Positions 1 through 5,128 of a DNA stretch of 5,811 nt are shown here, in pieces. The stretch covers positions 1 through 5,811 of the forward strand of contig CAMPJH010000107.1 in NCBI GenBank assembly GCA_946886845.1, given 5' to 3'. Source of the DNA: an uncultured Sphingomonas sp. (GTDB taxonomy: Bacteria; Pseudomonadota; Alphaproteobacteria; Sphingomonadales; Sphingomonadaceae). Made by a program: the position numbers and the translations under genes. A model generated the notes under the pieces. That model had not been told where the DNA came from, did not search any database, and saw only the letters and a program-made list of their open reading frames with translations. Positions within the stretch are counted from its first letter, which is position 1. Every line of letters starts with the position of its first letter.

Positions 1-31
1 AAGCACTTGGCGGCCGCGCGCTCAAGGATGG

Positions 32-122
32 TGGCGGAGCGGGAGGGATTCGAACCCTCGATACGGTTTTGCCGTATACTCACTTTCCAGGCGAGCGCCT
101 TCGACCACTCGGCCACCGCTCC
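32..122 (-). tRNA. tRNA-Ser (anticodon GGA)
   Basis: Read on the minus strand, this 91-nt stretch folds as a class II tRNA. The 7-bp acceptor stem GGAGCGG/CCGCTCC (positions 122-116 with 42-36) pairs perfectly and is followed by a G discriminator base and an encoded CCA (34-32). The anticodon stem CTCGC/GTGAG encloses the loop CTGGAAA, giving anticodon GGA, which reads serine UCC/UCU codons. A long variable arm (stem ATACGG/CCGTAT with a 5-base loop) is diagnostic of tRNA-Ser, and the T arm contains GGTTCGAATCC. It decodes serine in translation. It is transcribed away from the metallopeptidase gene. No intrinsic terminator with a T-run is visible in the 31 bases remaining downstream. Confidence 0.97.
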
Positions 123-142
123 GCATTCGCTGGAAGACCAGC

Positions 143-171
143 CAGATAAGGTCGCTCGGCCGAGGGGGCAA
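143..171 (-). promoter_or_regulatory. Candidate promoter of the tRNA-Ser gene
   Basis: On the minus strand, a TTGCCC hexamer (171-166) is followed after 17 bases by TATCTG (148-143). This would place transcription start about 12-15 bases before the mature tRNA 5' end at 122. The -35 element is close to the alphaproteobacterial CTTGAC type (preceded by C), but the -10 is weak. The support is position and spacing rather than strong consensus. Confidence 0.35.
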
Positions 172-178
172 GCTTGCC
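167..178. repeat. 12-bp perfect palindrome in the divergent intergenic region
   Basis: GGCAAGCTTGCC reads identically on both strands. It lies between the tRNA-Ser gene and the metallopeptidase gene and contains a TTGCC element facing each way, so it overlaps the candidate -35 boxes of both divergent promoters. It could be an operator, a shared -35 site or chance; nothing else in the window repeats it clearly. Confidence 0.5.
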
Positions 179-203
179 GCGCCGCGTTCGAAACCCCTAT
201 GGC
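174..203 (+). promoter_or_regulatory. Weak candidate promoter for the metallopeptidase-ccmAB operon
   Basis: TTGCCG (174-179) is followed after 18 bases by TATGGC (198-203). Transcription from it would begin at about 209-213, essentially at the GTG (210) or ATG (213) start codon, so the transcript would be leaderless or nearly so. That agrees with the lack of a visible Shine-Dalgarno sequence before the gene. The -10 match is poor, so this is tentative. Confidence 0.22.
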
Positions 204-212
204 CGCACCGTG

Positions 213-611
213 ATGCGCCGGTTCGGACCCCCGCCCTCGGCTGAGGAGATTGCGGCGATCGCGCGAGCGGCGCTCGAGCGGCTGCCCGAGCCGTTCGCAG
301 GCAGCCTGGGCGACATCGTCCTGCTGGTCGAGGATTTTGCCGACGAGGCGACTCTCAAGGCGATGGGCATCGACGATCCGTTCGACCTCACTGGCCTCTA
401 CGACGGCATCCCGCTGACCGAGAAAAGCGTCGACCATTCAGGGACGCTGCCGGAGCGAGTGTTGCTGTTCCGCCGCCCGATCCTCGACGAATGGGCCGGC
501 GGCGAAGACACGCTCGAGCATCTCGTCGCGCATGTGCTGATCCATGAGGTCGGCCACCATTTCGGCCTGTCCGACGAGGACATCCACGCGCTCGAGGATT
601 CGGTCGAGTGA
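213..611 (+). CDS. Minimal zinc metallopeptidase (Zincin_1/DUF1025 family)
   Basis: This 132-residue soluble protein resembles the small metallopeptidase family known as Zincin_1 (DUF1025). Residues 111-121 read HEVGHHFGLSD, an HExxHxxGxxD motif: H111 and H115 would bind zinc, E112 would be the catalytic base, and D121 is the likely third ligand. The central region has the family's DDPFDLTGLYDGIP segment. There is no signal peptide or membrane segment, so it should be cytoplasmic. Its natural substrate is not known, and proteolysis is inferred from the fold family. I chose ATG 213; GTG 210 is directly adjacent and equally possible, while a TTG at 174 would add 13 residues that look like non-coding sequence. 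No Shine-Dalgarno is evident. Its TGA overlaps the GTG of ccmA by 4 bp, so the two are probably co-transcribed and translationally coupled. The family call is firm; the role is open. Confidence 0.9.
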   Translation: MRRFGPPPSAEEIAAIARAALERLPEPFAGSLGDIVLLVEDFADEATLKAMGIDDPFDLTGLYDGIPLTEKSVDHSGTLPERVLLFRRPILDEWAGGEDTLEHLVAHVLIHEVGHHFGLSDEDIHALEDSVE

Positions 612-1159
612 GACCGCTGCTGCGGTTCGACGGAGTCGCCTGCCGCCGCGGCGGGCGGCTGTTGTTCGAGGATCTCGACCTCGCGCTCGGCCCCGGCGAG
701 GCGCTGCAGGTGACCGGCCCGAACGGCAGCGGCAAGTCGAGCCTGTTGCGGCTCGCCGCCGGCCTGCTCCGGCCGGAGCGCGGGCGGATCGACCGGACCC
801 AACCCGCCATCGCCGACGACACGCTCGCGCTCGACCGCGAGCTGCCGCTGACCAAGGCGTTGCGCTTCTGGGCCGGGAACGTCGATGCGGCGATGGATGC
901 GCTCGGCCTAAGCCCGCTGGGTGATGTGCCGGTGCGGCTGCTGTCGGCCGGCCAGGCAAAGCGCGCGACGCTGGCGCGGGTCGCGGCGTCGGGAGCGTCG
1001 CTGTGGTTGCTTGACGAGCCCGCCAATGCGCTCGACTCCGATTCCGTCGACCGCCTCGCGGCGACCATCGACCGGCACCGCTCGACGGGCGGAGCGATCC
1101 TGGCCGCGTCGCACACGCCGCTGCCGGGTGAGTGGCGACAGCTGGAGCTCGGCGCGTGA
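608..1159 (+). CDS. ccmA: Heme ABC exporter ATP-binding protein CcmA
   Basis: This 183-residue ABC ATPase is the nucleotide-binding subunit of the CcmAB(C) system of cytochrome c maturation. In the known pathway, ATP hydrolysis by CcmA releases heme-loaded CcmE at the periplasmic side of the inner membrane. Visible motifs are Walker A GPNGSGKS (37-44), the signature LSAGQAKR (112-119, characteristic of CcmA), Walker B LWLLDEP (132-138), the D-loop at 141-143 and the switch histidine H169. The segment between Walker A and the signature is short, and the usual Q-loop glutamine (the GHQ segment in E. coli CcmA) seems to be replaced by ADDTLALD around 69-76. Length is slightly below the usual 200-210. 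Translation starts at GTG 608, 4 bp inside the metallopeptidase gene, with GAGGA (594-598) as ribosome binding site 9 bases upstream. The stop overlaps ccmB. Identity is strong from the signature and from the ccmB neighbour. Confidence 0.94.
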   Translation: MRPLLRFDGVACRRGGRLLFEDLDLALGPGEALQVTGPNGSGKSSLLRLAAGLLRPERGRIDRTQPAIADDTLALDRELPLTKALRFWAGNVDAAMDALGLSPLGDVPVRLLSAGQAKRATLARVAASGASLWLLDEPANALDSDSVDRLAATIDRHRSTGGAILAASHTPLPGEWRQLELGA

Positions 1160-1794
1160 TCGGCAAGCTCGTCGCCCGCGAGGTTCGGCGCGGGCTTAGC
1201 GGTCCGGCCTGGCTTCCAGCGGCCTTCTTCCTGCTGGTTGCGACCCTGGTACCGTTCGCGGTCGGACCCGATGTCCGGTTGCTCGAGCGCATCGGCGGCG
1301 GCGCTTTGTGGATTGCCGCATTGACCGCTGCATTGCCGCCGGTCGAGCGGCTGCTCGAGCCCGACCGGGCCGACGGGGTGCTCGATCAGTTGTTCGTCCG
1401 CGGTGTCGCCGACGAAACCGTCGCCGCGACCAAGATCGCCGGCCACTGGCTGGCGTTTGGTCCGCTACTGCTGGCCAGCGCAATCGTCGGGACGCTGCTG
1501 CTTGGGCTTCCACCGCAGGAGCTACCAAGGTTGCTCCTCGCACTGGCCGTCGGAAGTTTCGGCCTGGCCGCGCTGGCGGTGGCGGTCGCCGCGTTCACCG
1601 CCGGGCTTCCGAGGGCGGGAGCGCTGGCCGGCCTGCTGCTGCTGCCGCTGGCGATCCCGCTGCTGATCTTCGGCGCGGGAGCTTCGGGTGACTCGGCCTC
1701 GGGCGCGCTGTTGCTGGAAGCGGCCGTGTCGCTGCTGATCGTTGCCGGGACGCCGTTCGTCGCCGGCGCCGCGATCCGCGCCGCTAGGACTTAG
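1156..1794 (+). CDS. ccmB: Heme exporter membrane protein CcmB
   Basis: This 212-residue integral membrane protein is the permease subunit that pairs with CcmA in cytochrome c maturation. About six hydrophobic segments are visible (roughly 17-36, 46-62, 98-117, 123-149, 152-175 and 183-205). The family's early cytoplasmic segment carries PPVERLLEPDRADGVLDQL (61-79), and the conserved LPLAIPLLIFGAGA region (162-175) lies near the fifth segment. Start is GTG 1156, overlapping the ccmA stop by 4 bp, with TGGAG (1143-1147) 8 bases upstream; an ATG at 1132 in the same frame lies inside ccmA and would add unconserved residues. In many alphaproteobacteria ccmC follows, but here the next gene is convergent and its 3' end overlaps ccmB by 11 bp, so ccmC must lie elsewhere. 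Length is close to the usual 215-222. Confidence 0.93.
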   Translation: MIGKLVAREVRRGLSGPAWLPAAFFLLVATLVPFAVGPDVRLLERIGGGALWIAALTAALPPVERLLEPDRADGVLDQLFVRGVADETVAATKIAGHWLAFGPLLLASAIVGTLLLGLPPQELPRLLLALAVGSFGLAALAVAVAAFTAGLPRAGALAGLLLLPLAIPLLIFGAGASGDSASGALLLEAAVSLLIVAGTPFVAGAAIRAART

Positions 1795-2650
1795 ACCATC
1801 TTGCAAAAATCGCGGTCGGCAGGAGCAGCCCGCGGGATTCCTCGCGCACCGCCATCTCGCCGATTTCGACCGTCCCGCCGAGATCGCCTAGCACCTGCCC
1901 GACCAGCTCGCCGATCGCCAGCGCCGACATCCGCACCGCATAGACCGTGAGCACCAGGAAACGGCTGTCGGCGTCGAGCAGCTGGCGGCAATCGGTGAGC
2001 AAAGGCGCCAAGTCTTCCTCCAGCCGCCACACTTCGCCCTCCGGCCCGCGACCGAACTTGGGCGGGTCGAGCAGGATGCCGTCGTAGCGGCGCTCGCGCC
2101 GGACCTCGCGGGCGGTGAACTTGCCGGCGTCGTCGACGATCCAGCGGATCGGCCGCTCGCCGAGCCCAGACAAAGCGGCATTGGCCTTGCCGCCCTCGAC
2201 CGACTTCTTCGAAGCGTCGACGTGGACCATGCGGGCGCCGGCTTCGCTGAGCAGTAAAGTTCCGACGCCGGTGTAACCGAACAGGTTGAGGATATCGGCG
2301 TCGCTGGCGCGCTCCCGCATCCAGTCCCATTGCGGCGCCATGTCGGGAAAGAAGCCGAGATGGCGGAACGGGGTCAGCGAAGCGTTGAACCGGACCGGGC
2401 CGCGGACGAGCGGCCACTGTTTCGGCACCGGGCGATGCTCGATCCAGCGGCCGCCGCCTTCCTCGTCGGAGCCGGGAACGAACGTCGCGTCAGGATCCCA
2501 ATCGTCACGTGCCGGTGCCCACATCGCCTGCGGCTCCGGCCGGGCAACCGTGACCGGCCCGTAGCGCTCCAGTTTCTGCCCGTTGCCGCAGTCGATCAGG
2601 GCCCAATCATCCCAGGGCTCTGCCACCAGCGTTGTCAGCTCGCCGCTCAC
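1784..2650 (-). CDS. Class I SAM-dependent methyltransferase (RlmI/RlmK-like)
   Basis: This 288-residue soluble protein belongs to the Methyltrans_SAM-type family that includes the 23S rRNA methyltransferases RlmI and RlmK. The N-terminal part has the family segment KLERYGPVTVARPEPQAMW (26-44). The Rossmann domain follows: motif I LNLFGYTGVGTLLLSEAGA (121-139), a motif II region HVDASKKSVEGG (143-154), D173-D174 in a post-II strand, and motif IV LLDPPKFGRG (193-202). The only cysteines are C21 and C221, and the region after strand 5 (LTVYAVRMS, 234-242) lacks the catalytic cysteine expected of a C5-cytosine enzyme, so base-amine or ring-nitrogen methylation is more plausible than m5C. There is no PUA domain. 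Start is GTG 2650, overlapping the SURF1 stop by 4 bp, so it is the last gene of the cox operon. The substrate is not determinable here; RNA is the family expectation. Confidence 0.88.
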   Translation of the reverse strand: MSGELTTLVAEPWDDWALIDCGNGQKLERYGPVTVARPEPQAMWAPARDDWDPDATFVPGSDEEGGGRWIEHRPVPKQWPLVRGPVRFNASLTPFRHLGFFPDMAPQWDWMRERASDADILNLFGYTGVGTLLLSEAGARMVHVDASKKSVEGGKANAALSGLGERPIRWIVDDAGKFTAREVRRERRYDGILLDPPKFGRGPEGEVWRLEEDLAPLLTDCRQLLDADSRFLVLTVYAVRMSALAIGELVGQVLGDLGGTVEIGEMAVREESRGLLLPTAIFARWSKS

Positions 2651-3231
2651 TGGCCGCGCAAGCGCTTCCGGACGGCGAGGACGTAGATGATCAGCGCGAT
2701 GGCGGCGAACAGGAACCATTGGACCGCATAGAGTCGGTGGTTGTTGGGGATCGATTCGAGCGACGGCAGAGCGCTCGGCTCGAGGCCGGGCGGCGCCGAG
2801 GCGGCAACCAGCCGAAGCCGTTGCTCGCGGTCGGGCGCAATCATTCCGGTGACCGGTCCTCCGGCCCATTGCCAGCGGGCGTTCGGGTCTCTCGACCAGC
2901 CGAGCTCGACCGCCATTCCCGGCCCTTCGGCGCCGGTCGAGCAGAGGACGATGTGAACATAGCCGGTTTCGCCGCGGCGGTTGGCGCCGGCCACCGCGCG
3001 CTTGCTCACCGGCTTGAGGCAAAAGCCGGTCGCCCAGCGGAACAAAGGCGCCTCGCCGGTCGCCGGCGCGGTCGGGAAGGCGATGGGCGGCAGCTTCTCG
3101 GCGGCGCGATATTGGGCGATCAACCGCTCCTTCCACTCGGCCCGGCTGAGCTGCCAGACGCCAAGGCCGATCATCACCGCCACGGCCGCGGCGACCAGGA
3201 TCGTCGGCAGAATCGGAAGGCGGCGAATCAT
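2647..3231 (-). CDS. surf1: SURF1 family cytochrome oxidase assembly protein
   Basis: This 194-residue inner-membrane protein assists insertion of heme a into subunit I of aa3-type cytochrome c oxidase. It has the family topology: an N-terminal membrane helix (about 6-25), a periplasmic domain, and a C-terminal helix (about 168-187). The GVWQLSRAEWK segment after helix 1 (24-34) and PNNHRLYAVQWF before helix 2 (162-173) are the SURF1 hallmarks; H165 corresponds to the conserved histidine implicated in heme a binding. The periplasmic part is short and divergent, with ELGWSRDP (109-116) where other members have NRGWVP, and contains two cysteines, C71 and C97. Members are commonly 220-260 residues. 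Start is ATG 3231, in a 4-bp ATGA overlap with the DUF983 stop, with GAGGGG (3248-3243) upstream. The stop overlaps the methyltransferase start. Confidence 0.9.
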   Translation of the reverse strand: MIRRLPILPTILVAAAVAVMIGLGVWQLSRAEWKERLIAQYRAAEKLPPIAFPTAPATGEAPLFRWATGFCLKPVSKRAVAGANRRGETGYVHIVLCSTGAEGPGMAVELGWSRDPNARWQWAGGPVTGMIAPDREQRLRLVAASAPPGLEPSALPSLESIPNNHRLYAVQWFLFAAIALIIYVLAVRKRLRGQ

Positions 3232-3584
3232 TCGCTGATCCGCCCCTCGCGGGCGCGGTGGAGATATTCCTGCGTCAGAAGCAGCGCCTTGGCCCAGCGC
3301 AGCCCGAAGATCGTCAGCCCGAAGCCGACCGGAAGCCAGACGATGTGGACCCACCAGGGCGGCGCGAAGGCGCCGTCGACGACCAGCGCAGAGACGACAA
3401 GGATCGCGCCGATGATCAGGATCAGGAAGGCGGCCGGCCCGTCGCCGACGTTGAAGCTGGAAAAATCGAGGCCGCAGGCGCGGCACTTGTCGGCGAACCG
3501 GACCCAGCCGGCGAACAAGGTCTTCGACTTGCAGCGCGGGCAGCGGCCGGCAAGCGCGCCGGCGAGAGGGGAGACCTCCCGCAC
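3228..3584 (-). CDS. DUF983 zinc-ribbon membrane protein
   Basis: This 118-residue protein has an N-terminal cytoplasmic zinc ribbon, CPRC (15-18) and CRAC (34-37), followed by two membrane helices (about 51-69 and 78-100) and a charged C-terminal tail. It matches the DUF983 family, which in alphaproteobacteria is repeatedly found between the COX3 and SURF1 genes. Its biochemical function is not established. Position suggests a part in oxidase assembly or metal handling, but that is inference. Start is GTG 3584, with an AGGAG ribosome binding site (3593-3589) that overlaps the COX3 stop codon and sits only 4 bases away. The 7-bp gap to COX3 and the ATGA overlap with SURF1 place it firmly in the operon. 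Confidence 0.88.
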   Translation of the reverse strand: MREVSPLAGALAGRCPRCKSKTLFAGWVRFADKCRACGLDFSSFNVGDGPAAFLILIIGAILVVSALVVDGAFAPPWWVHIVWLPVGFGLTIFGLRWAKALLLTQEYLHRAREGRISE

Positions 3585-3591
3585 GCTGCTC

Positions 3592-4410
3592 CTACCCGTG
3601 GGTCGGCGCGCCCCAGCCGCCCCAAACGTAGATGGACACGAACAGGAACAGCCACACGACGTCGACGAAGTGCCAGTACCAGGCGGCCGCCTCGAAGCCG
3701 AAATGCTGCTTCGGGGTGAAGTCGCCCTTCCATGCCCGCACCAGGCAGACGCTCAGGAAGATTGTCCCGACGATGACGTGGAAACCGTGAAAGCCGGTCG
3801 CCATGAAGAAGGTCGAGCCGTAAATATTGCCTTTGAAGGCGAACGGCGCGTGGATGTACTCATAGGCCTGGATGCTGGTGAACAGCGCGCCGAGCAGGAT
3901 CGTCAGCAACAGCCCCAGCTTGAGCCCCTCGCGATCGCCGTGGATCAGCGAATGATGCGCCCAGGTGACGGTGGTTCCCGAGCACAGCAGGATCAGGGTG
4001 TTGAGCAGCGGGAAGCCCCACGGGTCGAGCACTTCGATCCCCTTGGGCGGCCATTGCCCGCCGACCGCTTCGACCGCCGACGGGAACAGCGCTGCGCTGT
4101 AGAAGGCCCAGAACCAGGCGAGGAAGAACATGACTTCCGAGGCGATGAACAGGATCATCCCGTAGCGCAGGTGAAGCTGGACGACCGGCGTCTGATAGCC
4201 CTCGTGCGCCTCGCGGATGGTGTTCGCCCACCAATTGATCATGGTGACGATCACCGCGGCGAAGCCGGCGACCATGATCGGCGTGCCATAGGGGTTCTCG
4301 TGGAACCACAGCACCGCTCCGCCGGTCAGGGCGAGCGCCGCGAAGGCGCCGATGATCGGCCAGGGATCGGGCTCGACCAGATGGTAATCGTGGTTCTGCG
4401 TCACGGCCAT
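3592..4410 (-). CDS. ctaE: Cytochrome c oxidase subunit III
   Basis: This 272-residue protein is subunit III (COX3, also called CoxC) of the aa3-type heme-copper oxidase, a seven-helix inner-membrane protein that stabilises subunit I and supports proton uptake. The N-terminus HDYHLVEPDPWPIIG (7-21) is typical of alphaproteobacterial subunit III. Family landmarks include NWWANTIREAHEGYQT (59-74), the buried glutamate E92 in SEVMFF, PWGFPLLNTLILL (130-142), GFHGFHVIVGT (206-216) and the C-terminal WYWHFVDVVWLFLF (244-257). Length equals the bacterial norm of 260-275, and no key residue is missing. Start is ATG 4410, with GAGGAAAG (4426-4419) as ribosome binding site. It is separated from ctaG by 35 bp and from DUF983 by 7 bp. 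Longer in-frame starts upstream would run into ctaG and lack family similarity. Confidence 0.97.
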   Translation of the reverse strand: MAVTQNHDYHLVEPDPWPIIGAFAALALTGGAVLWFHENPYGTPIMVAGFAAVIVTMINWWANTIREAHEGYQTPVVQLHLRYGMILFIASEVMFFLAWFWAFYSAALFPSAVEAVGGQWPPKGIEVLDPWGFPLLNTLILLCSGTTVTWAHHSLIHGDREGLKLGLLLTILLGALFTSIQAYEYIHAPFAFKGNIYGSTFFMATGFHGFHVIVGTIFLSVCLVRAWKGDFTPKQHFGFEAAAWYWHFVDVVWLFLFVSIYVWGGWGAPTHG

Positions 4411-4418
4411 GAACGGAG

Positions 4419-4426
4419 CTTTCCTC
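4419..4426 (-). promoter_or_regulatory. Ribosome binding site of COX3
   Basis: GAGGAAAG on the minus strand lies 8 bases before ATG 4410. It is the clearest Shine-Dalgarno sequence of the operon and fixes the start of subunit III, the only structural oxidase subunit in the window. It sits in the 35-bp gap after ctaG, so COX3 does not depend on stop/start coupling as most of its neighbours do. Confidence 0.7.
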
Positions 4427-4445
4427 GTCTCGATTGCTCGCGGCT

Positions 4446-4979
4446 CTAGCTGCCGGAGTTCGGATTTTCCACTGGGTAAAATGTGTAGCTCAGGGTGATC
4501 TCGTCGAGGTCCTTGATCGCCGGATCGTCGCGAAGCTTCGGATCGACGAAAAACACCACCGGCATGTCGACGCTCTCGCCGCCGTTCAGCGTCTGCTCGG
4601 AAAAGCAGAAGCATTCGATCTTGGAGAAATATTGGCCGGCGAGGGCAGGCGTTACGTTGAAGGTCGCCGTCCCGGTTGTCGCGCGGGCGACGAGATTGGT
4701 CGCCCGATAGGCAATCTGCACCCGCTCGCCCGGGACGATCTTCACCGTCCGCTGCACCGGCTCGAACCGCCACGGCAGGGCGCGGTTGACGTTGGCGTCG
4801 AAGCGGACGCCGATCTCGCCGGTCGCGGCGCCAGGCGCCGAAGCGGCGCGCAGCGGCGTTCCGTTGAACCCGGTCACCTGGCAGAAGATTCGGTAGAGCG
4901 GCACCGATGCGAAGGCGAGGCCGGTCATGCCGAACACCAGCAGGACAAGGAACAAAGCCGTCCGGGTTTTTCCGCTCAT
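4446..4979 (-). CDS. ctaG: Cytochrome c oxidase assembly protein CtaG/Cox11
   Basis: This 177-residue copper chaperone delivers copper to the CuB centre in subunit I of cytochrome c oxidase. It has a short cytoplasmic N-terminus, one membrane helix (about 7-26) and a periplasmic beta-rich domain. The copper-binding motif CFCF (123-126, C123 and C125) is intact within KIECFCFSEQTL, and the third conserved cysteine, C33, is in the juxtamembrane PLYRIFCQVTGFNGT segment (28-41). Other family landmarks are LPWRFEP (68-74) and YTFYP near the C-terminus (165-169). Length is normal for bacterial Cox11. Start is ATG 4979, overlapping the stop of the small upstream gene by 4 bp; COX3 follows after 35 bp. 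Function and name are well supported by motifs and context. Confidence 0.96.
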   Translation of the reverse strand: MSGKTRTALFLVLLVFGMTGLAFASVPLYRIFCQVTGFNGTPLRAASAPGAATGEIGVRFDANVNRALPWRFEPVQRTVKIVPGERVQIAYRATNLVARATTGTATFNVTPALAGQYFSKIECFCFSEQTLNGGESVDMPVVFFVDPKLRDDPAIKDLDEITLSYTFYPVENPNSGS

Positions 4980-5128
4980 CGGCCCATTCCGATCTTGGCG
5001 ATGGTGATCAGGAACAGCAGAATGACGAAACCGCCGAGCAGCCAGGCCATGATCCGGGCACGCTCGCGCTGGCGCTTGCGGATGACCTCCGCTTCGGCCC
5101 TCGGTTCCTCGCCGACGATCTTGGTCAT
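4976..5128 (-). CDS. Small CoxF-like membrane protein
   Basis: This 50-residue protein lies exactly between ctaB and ctaG, with 4-bp ATGA overlaps at both ends, which is the strongest evidence that it is a real gene. It has a charged, probably cytoplasmic N-terminus rich in arginine and glutamate (residues 7-25) and a single membrane helix (about 27-46) ending in a short basic tail. Small genes at this place in alphaproteobacterial cox operons are often called coxF; the sequence is too short for me to prove homology. It may act in oxidase assembly or as a small accessory subunit, but no function can be read from it. Start is ATG 5128; longer in-frame readings upstream would overlap ctaB extensively. 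Confidence 0.8.
   Translation of the reverse strand: MTKIVGEEPRAEAEVIRKRQRERARIMAWLLGGFVILLFLITIAKIGMGR

Noticed and set aside
1..122. tRNA-Ser 3' end as an integration site of a mobile element
   Set aside because: tRNA-Ser genes are common attachment sites, but only 31 bases beyond its 3' end are visible and there is no integrase or repeated tRNA fragment in the window.
7..213. Small plus-strand reading frame of 68 codons at the left end
   Set aside because: It runs antisense through the tRNA-Ser gene; the EREGFEPSIR-type peptide is a well-known artefact of translating the complement of a tRNA T arm.
388..1446. 352-codon open frame on the minus strand
   Set aside because: It is antisense to the metallopeptidase, ccmA and ccmB genes, with serine/arginine-rich low-complexity translation and no motif; a GC-driven shadow.
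1768..1792. GC-rich inverted repeat near the convergent gene ends as a bidirectional terminator
   Set aside because: Only a stem of about 4 bp (CGCG with an ATC loop) forms, within ccmB coding sequence, and no T-run follows on either strand.
2651..3136. N-terminal extension of the methyltransferase frame to 450 residues
   Set aside because: The extension lies inside SURF1 in another frame, is arginine-rich and shows no family similarity; GTG 2650 with the 4-bp overlap fits the family N-terminus.
2632..4449. 605-codon open frame on the plus strand
   Set aside because: It is antisense to SURF1, DUF983 and COX3, which are firmly identified. The translation is low-complexity, rich in R, D, E, G and Q, as expected from the complement of GC-rich codons, and has no recognisable domain.
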